Source: an uncultured Bacilli bacterium (GTDB lineage Bacteria > Bacillota_I > Bacilli_A > RF39 > UBA660). From it: a stretch of 15,077 nucleotides of DNA. Shown here piece by piece: positions 7,827 through 13,566 of the stretch (positions are counted from its first letter, which is position 1; each line of letters opens with the position of its first letter). The translations under genes and the position numbers were made by a program. Under the pieces are notes generated by a model. The model ran no database searches. It saw only the letters and a program-made list of their open reading frames with translations, and was not told where the DNA came from. The stretch covers positions 1 to 15,077 of the forward strand of contig CANPYU010000010.1 in assembly GCA_947588665.1 (NCBI GenBank). The letters run 5' to 3'.

Positions 7827-9005
7827 TTAATTTAATGCTTGCTCTATATCTAAAAGTAAATCATCACAATCCTCAATCCCCACTGAAAGTCTAAGTAAAG
7901 TATCACTTATCCCTAACTTTTCTCTAATTTCTGGATCTACTTCCGTATGGGTTCTACTCGCAGGATGTGTAACTAAAGATTCTACTCCACCTAAACTTTC
8001 TGCAAATAATATTAAATTTATTTTTTCTAAAAACTTATTAACTGTTTCCATTGAATCAAGTTCAAATGAAATCATTCCTCCAAAACCGGTAGTTTGCTTT
8101 TTAGTTACCGAATAATTAGGATGATCAGGAAACCCCACATAATAAACTTTTTTAACTTTAGGATGATTCTTCAAATAATTTGCAATCTTAAAAGCATTAT
8201 CACTATGTCTCCTCATTCTAAGTGCCAATGTTTTAAGCCCTCTTAAAGCAAGCCATGAATCCATTGGTGATAAAGAAGCCCCCAAAACAGCATTCTGACT
8301 TTTTAAATATTCTGCTTGTTCTTCTGTTTTAACCACCACAACTCCCGCGAGAACATCATTATGACCTGCAATATATTTAGTGGCACTATAAATAACTATA
8401 TCCGCCCCATGTAAAAGAGGCTTTTGATAATAACCTGTTAAAAAAGTATTATCTACAACCACCGTAATTCCTTTACTATGAGCAAACTTGCTAATACTCT
8501 CTATATCCGCTACTTTCATCATTGGGTTAGTCGGAGTTTCAATTAACATCATTCTTGTATTAGCTTTAATTTTTTTAGTTACTTCTTCTATATTTGTAAA
8601 ATCTACTTGATCATATTCTATACCCATTGTTTTTAAAGTATTTTCACACGCTCTAACGGTACCTCCATAAACATCATCTGAAATTAAAATATGCTCTTTA
8701 CTTTTAAGCATTGTTAAAACAAGTGAAACAGCCGCCATTCCACTTGTTACTGCTAAAGCTTTATATCCTCCATCAAGTATTGCCATAGTTCTTTCAAATT
8801 CTTCTCTAGTGGGATTAATAATCCGACTATAATTAAAATTTGTATTTTCTTTTATACCAATATGTCTGTAAGTTGAAGCTTGAAAAATAGGAAAACTTAT
8901 AGCCCCAGTAACCGGATCATGTCCTAAAGCCCCTCTTACAACTTTAGTATCATCATGATATTTTTCTTTTTTATCATAAACTGTATAATTAGTAAAATTC
9001 TTCAT
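7827..9005 (-). CDS. Trans-sulfuration PLP enzyme (cystathionine lyase/synthase family)
   Basis: Cys/Met-metabolism fold-type I PLP enzyme, 392 aa, full length. Seen: YSR near 59-61 (PLP phosphate contact from the neighbouring subunit), TSGMAA (87-92), PTNP (158-161), D185 in VVDNTF, Schiff-base lysine K210 in SATKYIAGHND, and the C-terminal SLGGVESLVTHPAS and RLSVGIED. Members cleave cystathionine (MetC, MccB) or make it (MetB); the sequence does not let me choose, though SATKYIAGHND and the overall look favour a lyase. AAGGAA lies before the ATG. It is the first gene of the dapF-murE transcript, which is unexpected for methionine metabolism; some family members also racemise amino acids or handle lanthionine-like compounds, so a role in wall precursor supply is possible but only inferred. 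Confidence 0.88.
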   Translation of the reverse strand: MKNFTNYTVYDKKEKYHDDTKVVRGALGHDPVTGAISFPIFQASTYRHIGIKENTNFNYSRIINPTREEFERTMAILDGGYKALAVTSGMAAVSLVLTMLKSKEHILISDDVYGGTVRACENTLKTMGIEYDQVDFTNIEEVTKKIKANTRMMLIETPTNPMMKVADIESISKFAHSKGITVVVDNTFLTGYYQKPLLHGADIVIYSATKYIAGHNDVLAGVVVVKTEEQAEYLKSQNAVLGASLSPMDSWLALRGLKTLALRMRRHSDNAFKIANYLKNHPKVKKVYYVGFPDHPNYSVTKKQTTGFGGMISFELDSMETVNKFLEKINLILFAESLGGVESLVTHPASRTHTEVDPEIREKLGISDTLLRLSVGIEDCDDLLLDIEQALN

Positions 9006-9017
9006 ATATTTCCTTTC

Positions 9018-9047
9018 TTTTGTCTAAATTTAATCTATTTTGTCTAA
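9018..9047. repeat. Two direct copies of TTTTGTCTAA, 20-bp period
   Basis: TTTTGTCTAA occurs exactly at 9018-9027 and 9038-9047, a spacing of two helical turns, just upstream of the PLP-enzyme start codon (9005). Such placement fits a regulator binding one face of the DNA, but in AT-rich sequence chance is possible. No clear -35/-10 pair for this operon was found in 9006-9114. Confidence 0.5.
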
Positions 9048-9098
9048 TAAAATATATGAATAAAAAAAAAGAAAATACTAGTAATTAATCTTATTTAA

Positions 9099-9107
9099 TG
9101 TTAAAAT
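9099..9107 (+). promoter_or_regulatory. Extended -10 promoter of yidD, leaderless start likely
   Basis: TGTTAAAAT is an extended -10 element. The expected transcription start (about 9114) coincides with the yidD ATG at 9115, and there is no ribosome binding site before that ATG, so the mRNA may be leaderless. Confidence 0.4.
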
Positions 9108-9114
9108 AATATCT

Positions 9115-9333
9115 ATGAAAAAAATTCTTATAAAACTAATAAAACTATATCAAACTATACCGGGAGATTTCCACAACCAATGTCGTTTTTACCCCACTTG
9201 TAGTAACTACGCTATAGAAGCTTTAGAAACCCATGGCCTTTTTAAAGGAAGCATCTTAATCATTAAACGTTTATTAAAATGTAACCCTTTTAATAAAAAA
9301 AGTGGTATTGATCTTGTACCACCCAAAAATTAA
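9115..9333 (+). CDS. yidD: YidD, membrane protein insertion efficiency factor
   Basis: Small membrane-associated protein (72 aa, typical 70-85) that aids YidC/Sec-dependent insertion of inner membrane proteins. Seen: amphipathic Lys-rich N-terminus, [15 protein letters not shown] (23-37), HG.FKG (40-45), KRLLKCNPF (51-59), and the C-terminal GIDLVPP, with the three conserved cysteines C23, C29 and C56. It is usually found beside rpmH-rnpA-yidC, but here it stands alone between the wall block and the folate block. No ribosome binding site precedes the ATG. Its stop overlaps the stop of the convergent kinase gene by 3 bases (TTAA), and its last 40 nt contain the terminator of the opposite transcript. 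Confidence 0.95.
   Translation: MKKILIKLIKLYQTIPGDFHNQCRFYPTCSNYAIEALETHGLFKGSILIIKRLLKCNPFNKKSGIDLVPPKN
9295..9322 (-). terminator. Terminator of folA-kinase transcript, inside yidD
   Basis: Minus strand: GTGGTA, 9-nt loop, TACCAC (9322-9317 and 9307-9302), then seven U (9301-9295). It lies fully within the yidD coding sequence, 8 nt past the stop of the convergent kinase gene. The same hairpin on the plus strand lacks a proper U tract, so it should act mainly on the folA-kinase mRNA. Confidence 0.75.
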
Positions 9334-9821
9334 TTATTTTTTAAACCAGCAACAAAACATTCCGCTTCTTTATCTAACTTTTCCAAAGTATCATTTGTAA
9401 TCACATAATCATAATTATAATCATCAACATTAGCATCAGAATAATTAGAATTAATATTTTCTAACCCAACTCTTTTAATAAGCAAAGTTTTAGCCCCAAA
9501 ATTTTTAACTGCCCTTTTAATTTCCTCTGGTTCTCTTATATGAATAAACATTAATTCATTATTAGATTTTAAAAATATATCTACTGCTTCTTTAATACTA
9601 TTAAAAGCCATATCATTATATTCCGTTGTAAGTCTTTTTAAATCACTTAAAAACTTCCGATCTTTTTCCGTTTTAGTTCCCTTCCAACCAACTAAAGCTG
9701 CTACCTCTTTTACTTTATCAATTGATGAAAAATTATATACTTTGGCATATTTTTTAGTCATTTCTACAAAAGTATCTTTTCCACTTCCCCCCGTACCATT
9801 TATAATTACTATATTCTTCAT
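9330..9821 (-). CDS. P-loop (deoxy)nucleotide kinase-like protein
   Basis: 163-aa P-loop protein of the nucleotide-kinase type. The Walker A motif GTGGSGKDT is at residues 9-17, directly after the first beta strand (KNIVIIN), as in nucleoside-monophosphate kinases; later [11 protein letters not shown] and LLIKR could belong to the acceptor/lid part. I do not recognise a precise family; it reminds me of dNMP kinases of Firmicutes phages. An upstream ATG at 9848 is open, but it would overlap folA; the ATG at 9821 is 4 nt after the folA stop and sits correctly relative to the P-loop, though its ribosome binding site is weak, suggesting coupling to folA. Neighbours folA and thyA make dTMP or a related dNMP a plausible substrate (inference). 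Confidence 0.7.
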   Translation of the reverse strand: MKNIVIINGTGGSGKDTFVEMTKKYAKVYNFSSIDKVKEVAALVGWKGTKTEKDRKFLSDLKRLTTEYNDMAFNSIKEAVDIFLKSNNELMFIHIREPEEIKRAVKNFGAKTLLIKRVGLENINSNYSDANVDDYNYDYVITNDTLEKLDKEAECFVAGLKNN

Positions 9822-9825
9822 ATCT

Positions 9826-10308
9826 CTACTTCTTTCTATAACGAACATGACAAAAATCTATTCCCTCTTCTATATCTTCCCTAATTACTTCTTTATAATA
9901 ATCTTCTTTATTAAAAGCTGGAAAATAAGCTAAAGCTTCCCTACATTCTCTATTTATTTCAGTAAGTAATAACTCATCTGCATCATCTATAAATAGTTTA
10001 TATATGCTTTCTCCCCCAATAATAAAAACCTCTTCATCTAAAGCATTTAAATAATCCCTTAACTCATTAAATTTATTAAAAACTTTAATTCCTTCAATTT
10101 TTAAATTTTTATGAGTTAAAACAATATGTTCCCTCCCAGGAAGTAATCTTGGAAGAGAACAAAAAGTATTATAACCCATCACAATTTTATGATTCATCGT
10201 CATATCTTTAAAAAACTTTAAATCTTTTTTTAAAGGCCATATTAACTTATTATCAAGACCAATTTCACCCATTTTACCAACTGCCGCGATTATTATTATC
10301 TTTGCCAT
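9826..10308 (-). CDS. folA: Dihydrofolate reductase
   Basis: NADPH-dependent reduction of dihydrofolate to tetrahydrofolate; target of trimethoprim. 160 aa, normal length. Seen: IIAAVGKMGEIGLDN (7-20), W24, acidic active-site D29 in KKDLKFFK, VMGYNTF (43-49), SLPRLLPGREHIVLT (51-65), and IIGGESIY (96-103). The frame is open further upstream to 10356, but AAGGAGGAT (10320-10312) fixes the ATG at 10308. Odd points: the usual Pro before the active-site acid is Lys (WPLKKDL), and the arginine of MGR, which contacts the NADPH 2'-phosphate in known enzymes, is Tyr46. Divergent from thyA, which produces the dihydrofolate it recycles; followed within 4 nt by the kinase gene. Confidence 0.94.
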   Translation of the reverse strand: MAKIIIIAAVGKMGEIGLDNKLIWPLKKDLKFFKDMTMNHKIVMGYNTFCSLPRLLPGREHIVLTHKNLKIEGIKVFNKFNELRDYLNALDEEVFIIGGESIYKLFIDDADELLLTEINRECREALAYFPAFNKEDYYKEVIREDIEEGIDFCHVRYRKK

Positions 10309-10324
10309 GCTATCCTCCTTCTTA

Positions 10325-10353
10325 AGGATATAAAAAAAGTAAAATTTTGTCAA
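10325..10353 (-). promoter_or_regulatory. folA promoter
   Basis: Minus strand: perfect TTGACA (10353-10348), 17-bp spacer, TATCCT (10330-10325); TATATC two bases upstream is an alternative -10. Transcription would begin at or just before the ribosome binding site, giving a leader of about 10-12 nt. Confidence 0.6.
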
Positions 10354-10379
10354 CAACTCTTGTTTAAATTTTACTTTTT
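10334..10379. repeat. 14-bp inverted repeat spanning divergent folA/thyA promoters
   Basis: AAAAAGTAAAATTT (10334-10347) and AAATTTTACTTTTT (10366-10379) are exact inverted copies. Their centre of symmetry coincides with that of the two promoters: both arms begin directly after the -35 hexamers, the -35 boxes are 6 bp apart, and both -10 boxes are mirror-placed. It may be an operator for joint control or simply two similar promoters. Confidence 0.75.
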
Positions 10380-10388
10380 ATTTATAAT
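10360..10388 (+). promoter_or_regulatory. thyA promoter
   Basis: TTGTTT (10360-10365), 17-bp spacer, TATAAT (10383-10388). Start of transcription expected near 10395, immediately before AGGAGGT (10396-10402), which leads to the ATG at 10409. Confidence 0.75.
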
Positions 10389-10408
10389 TAAAAATAGGAG
10401 GTAAAAAA

Positions 10409-11269
10409 ATGAATCAAGGAACTAAAGGTGATATATACACCAAAGAAATTATAAAAAGAATATTAAAAGAAGGTTGTCTAGACGAAAATCCTCGTCCAAA
10501 ATATGCTGATGGCACTCCTGCTCACACCCTAAGTGTTAATCATGGCATGACTACTTATGACTTAACTAAAGGTGAAACACCATTAATAACTTTAAGACCC
10601 ATCGCTGTTAAAAGTGCGATTGGTGAATTATTATGGATCTACCAAGATGCCTCAAATAATTTAGATTTACTTGCTAAAAAATATGGTGTAACTTGGTGGG
10701 ATGAATGGGATATTGGAAATAGAACTATTGGTTCCTGTTATGGTGAAACTGTAAGAAGACATAATTTAATGCACAATCTCTTAGAAGGTATTAAAAAAGA
10801 TCCTGATGGAAGACGTCATATCATCAATCTTTGGCAAGAAGAAGATTTTAAAGAATTACATGGCTTAAAACCCTGTGCTTATCAAACAGTCTGGAATGTA
10901 AGACATGGCTCTAATGGTATTGATTATTTAGATATGAGTTTATTCCAAAGATCTAGTGATTTTTGTACGGCTGGCTGTATCAATCAAGTCCAATATTTAG
11001 TTTTACTTTATTTAGTTGCTAGACATACAGGCTATACTCCCGGACGCTTCACTTGGTTCTATAATAATATCCAAATTTATGATCGCCACATTGATAATGC
11101 CAAAATCATGTTGGAAAGAGAACCTATCGATTGCACCCCTGAAATATGGCTCAATCCTGAAAAAAAAGATTTTTATGATTTTACCGAAGAAGATATAAAA
11201 ATAATAGGTTATCCTCGTAAGTTAATTAAAGAAAAAAATCCCCAATTAACTTTTGAAATAGGCATTTAA
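10409..11269 (+). CDS. thyA: Thymidylate synthase (ThyA, phi3T/Bacillus-like)
   Basis: Methylates dUMP to dTMP with methylene-tetrahydrofolate, giving dihydrofolate for FolA. 286 aa. Seen: DGTPAHTLSV (34-43), LLWIYQ (74-79), WWDEW (96-100), DPDGRRHI (131-138) with phosphate-binding R135/R136, catalytic C156 in LKPCAYQT, FQRSSD (179-184), DRHIDN and the C-terminal KDFYDF. The overall shape, with DGTPAHTLSV and PELW-like WLNPEKKDFYDF, resembles the ThyA of phage phi3T and Bacillus rather than the E. coli type. The loop after QRSSD reads FCTAGCIN where most enzymes have LGxPFN; the dUMP-binding Asn192 is kept, but Gly and Pro of the loop are replaced by Ala and Cys. Strong ribosome binding site AGGAGGT. 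Ends in a bidirectional terminator. Confidence 0.93.
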   Translation: MNQGTKGDIYTKEIIKRILKEGCLDENPRPKYADGTPAHTLSVNHGMTTYDLTKGETPLITLRPIAVKSAIGELLWIYQDASNNLDLLAKKYGVTWWDEWDIGNRTIGSCYGETVRRHNLMHNLLEGIKKDPDGRRHIINLWQEEDFKELHGLKPCAYQTVWNVRHGSNGIDYLDMSLFQRSSDFCTAGCINQVQYLVLLYLVARHTGYTPGRFTWFYNNIQIYDRHIDNAKIMLEREPIDCTPEIWLNPEKKDFYDFTEEDIKIIGYPRKLIKEKNPQLTFEIGI

Positions 11270-11293
11270 AAAACTGACTTGAATCAGTTTTTT
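11268..11293. terminator. Bidirectional terminator shared by thyA and clpC-like gene
   Basis: Perfect 10-bp stem AAAAAACTGA / TCAGTTTTTT with loop CTTGAA. Read rightwards it ends thyA with TTTTTTATTTTATT; read leftwards it ends the ClpC-like gene with six U. It overlaps both stop codons: thyA TAA (11267-11269) and the ClpC-like TGA (11286-11284), which is part of the stem. Confidence 0.85.
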
Positions 11294-13416
11294 ATTTTAT
11301 TATATTTATTAATAATTTTATTTATAAATCTAAACCCATATTTTTCATATTTTAATTCTTTTAATACTCCTTCATAATTAATATCTTTACCTAAATATTT
11401 TTCTAAATATTTAATGGTATCTTCCTTTGTTAAACTATTAAAATTAATAATATCATCAAATCTTCCTAAAAACTCCTCGGAAAAAGTATCCATTAAATCA
11501 TTATTCTTAATCTCTCCAAACCCAATACTATTATTCTTACAAGCATTAGAAGTCATAAATATTAAAGTATGTGAAAAATCAATCATTTCACCATGAGAAT
11601 CATGAATAAACCCTTCATCCATAATCTGCAAAAATAAATTCAGTACACTTGGATGAGCCTTTTCTATTTCATCAACCAATATAATGGAATAAGGATTATA
11701 TTTAACTTTATTAAATATATAATCATCTTCATATCCAATATAACCATGAGATACCCCAATAAGTTTATTAACACTAGTTTCTAAATTATATTCACTCATA
11801 TCCAGTCTAATTAAATTATTTTTTAAAGTATCACTTATTATTTTAACAGAACTAGTCTTACCTACCCCACTAGGCCCCACTAACAATAATTTAAGATTGA
11901 CTTCACTTTTAAAATATATCTTTAAATTATCAATAATTTTTTCTACTGCTTTATCTTGACAAAAAATCTTTTCTTTTAAATTATTATTTATTTTATTAAT
12001 TAATTCTTCTTTATTTAAAAACATTGGAATATTACTTTTATCTTCTATTACTTTTAATATATCCTCTTTAGTAATAATATCATTCTTATTATTTTTAAGT
12101 TCTTTTATTTGTTTTTCAATCTCATTAATTTCTAAACAAACATCCAAAGCTTTATCAAAATCCCCATTTTTAACAAATAACTCTTTACTATTATTTAAAT
12201 CTTTTAATTTAATATCAAGTGGTTTTATCTCTTCATAAGAAACACTTTTTCTTTTCACATGCGCACATATACTATCAAGTAAATCAATACATTTATCCGG
12301 ATTCTTTTTTCTAAACAAATACTTATTTGCTAATTCTACAATATCATTAATATTATCCTCACTTATTTTAATTTTATGGTGATGAGAATAACTATCCTTA
12401 AGCCCTAATAATATATCTTTAGTCTCTTCTTTATTTGGTTCATTAATTAATATTGTTTCAAATCTTCGTTCTAAAGCTTTATCTTTTGCAATATATTTTT
12501 CATATTCATGAGTAGTAGTAGCCCCAATTACTTTAATTTCCCCTCTTGCTAAATATGGTTTTAATATATCACTTGCATTTATAGCTCCTTCTGCTCCTCC
12601 AGCATTAACCATCGCATGAATTTCATCTATAAACAAAATAATATTTTTATTTTTAATAACTTCTTTAATAATTTTTGTCAGTCTCTCTTCAAACTCTCCG
12701 CGATACTTCGTACCACTTACTAAATCACCCATTGGTAAATCAACAATTATTTTATCTTCTAAACTACTAGGCACTTCTCTATTTTTTATTCTTCTAGCAA
12801 GTTCTTCCACGATAGCGGTCTTACCAACTCCTGCCGGACCAATTAATAAAGGATTACTTTTCTTTTTTCTAAGTAAAACTTCAATTAAAGTATTAATTTC
12901 TTTATCTCTTCCAATTACTTTATCAAAAGTATCAACTTTATCATTAATATTAGTCCCAACATTAAATAATTCTAACTTTGTATTAACTGTAGTATTAGGT
13001 TTAATTTTTAATTCATCATATAAATCATCTAAATTAATACCCATCCCTATCATTATTCTAATTGCAATACCTTCTCCTTCATCAAGTAAAGCAAGTAATA
13101 AATGATTTTCAGTCACAATCCCTTTATTATTTTCTTTTGCATCACTTATAGCACTCGCAATAACCCTTTTAAGTAAAGGAGTATATAAATTAACCTCTAA
13201 ATTCTTTTTAGGTACTCCAACAATACTAATAAGTTCTTTTTTAAAATCATCATAAGTCAAATTATATTCTGAAAGTTTAACTTTAAGTTCACTATTTTCT
13301 TTTAATAATGCAAGTAATAAATGCTCAGATCCTACATATGGATGATGCAAATTAAATCTTTCTTCTTCTGCTTTCTTCAATATCTTACTACCTGCAAAAC
13401 CAAAGTTATTAAACAT
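11284..13416 (-). CDS. clpC: ClpC-like AAA+ protein unfoldase
   Basis: Hsp100 unfoldase that feeds substrates to ClpP. 710 aa, against about 810 for Bacillus ClpC. Domains: two N-domain repeats (about 5-65 and 80-135; VGSEHLLLALL, TENHLLLALL), D1 with Walker A GPAGVGKT (193-200), Walker B LFIDE (261-265) and arginine fingers ALERRF (314-319), a short coiled middle domain (about 390-445), D2 with Walker A GPSGVGKT (514-521), Walker B ILVDE (579-583) and GRFDD arginine (R652). IGF at 631-633 is in the position of the ClpP-docking loop. Odd: the C-terminal small subdomain is only about 50 residues, and the D2 pore loop reads GYIGYEDDYIF rather than GYVGYEEGGQL. AGGAGG precedes the ATG. Monocistronic; no CtsR-type operator repeats were found. 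Confidence 0.9.
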   Translation of the reverse strand: MFNNFGFAGSKILKKAEEERFNLHHPYVGSEHLLLALLKENSELKVKLSEYNLTYDDFKKELISIVGVPKKNLEVNLYTPLLKRVIASAISDAKENNKGIVTENHLLLALLDEGEGIAIRIMIGMGINLDDLYDELKIKPNTTVNTKLELFNVGTNINDKVDTFDKVIGRDKEINTLIEVLLRKKKSNPLLIGPAGVGKTAIVEELARRIKNREVPSSLEDKIIVDLPMGDLVSGTKYRGEFEERLTKIIKEVIKNKNIILFIDEIHAMVNAGGAEGAINASDILKPYLARGEIKVIGATTTHEYEKYIAKDKALERRFETILINEPNKEETKDILLGLKDSYSHHHKIKISEDNINDIVELANKYLFRKKNPDKCIDLLDSICAHVKRKSVSYEEIKPLDIKLKDLNNSKELFVKNGDFDKALDVCLEINEIEKQIKELKNNKNDIITKEDILKVIEDKSNIPMFLNKEELINKINNNLKEKIFCQDKAVEKIIDNLKIYFKSEVNLKLLLVGPSGVGKTSSVKIISDTLKNNLIRLDMSEYNLETSVNKLIGVSHGYIGYEDDYIFNKVKYNPYSIILVDEIEKAHPSVLNLFLQIMDEGFIHDSHGEMIDFSHTLIFMTSNACKNNSIGFGEIKNNDLMDTFSEEFLGRFDDIINFNSLTKEDTIKYLEKYLGKDINYEGVLKELKYEKYGFRFINKIINKYNKIKN

Positions 13417-13474
13417 ATATATCCTCCTATATAATCTATGTATATTAAGAGAAAAAAAGAAGCTTTTTATACAT

Positions 13475-13502
13475 CAAAAAAGAACAGAGATAAACTCTAT
13501 TC
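13475..13502 (-). terminator. Terminator downstream of the surface-protein gene
   Basis: Minus strand GAATAGAG, 5-nt loop, CTCTGTTC (13502-13495 and 13489-13482), one G-U pair, followed by TTTTTT (13480-13475). Second of two hairpins in the 150-nt gap before the ClpC-like gene; it should separate the two transcripts. Confidence 0.7.
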
Positions 13503-13520
13503 CCGTATTATAAATAAAAC

Positions 13521-13558
13521 CTTGTCTACTAATAAAAAGGATAAGCATAATAGACAAG
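13521..13558. terminator. Hairpin after the surface-protein stop
   Basis: Inverted repeat CTTGTCTA / TAGACAAG (13521-13528 and 13551-13558), extendable past one mismatch, with a large loop of about 22 nt. It starts 8 nt after the stop codon. On the minus strand it is followed by GGTTTTATTTAT, a poor U tract, so it may stabilise the mRNA 3' end more than terminate. Confidence 0.5.
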
Positions 13559-13566
13559 AATTTTAT

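Noticed and set aside
9742..9933. Plus-strand hydrophobic open frame
   Set aside because: Antisense to the kinase and folA genes, both with clear motifs; no ribosome binding site.
11016..11198. Second plus-strand frame within thyA
   Set aside because: Lies wholly inside thyA in another frame; composition is not protein-like.
11414..11596. Plus-strand open frame of 60 codons
   Set aside because: Antisense to the D2 domain of the ClpC-like gene; no support of its own.
13507..13512. TATAAT on the minus strand between the two hairpins, as a promoter for the ClpC-like gene
   Set aside because: No good -35, and a transcript starting there would run at once into the 13475-13502 terminator.
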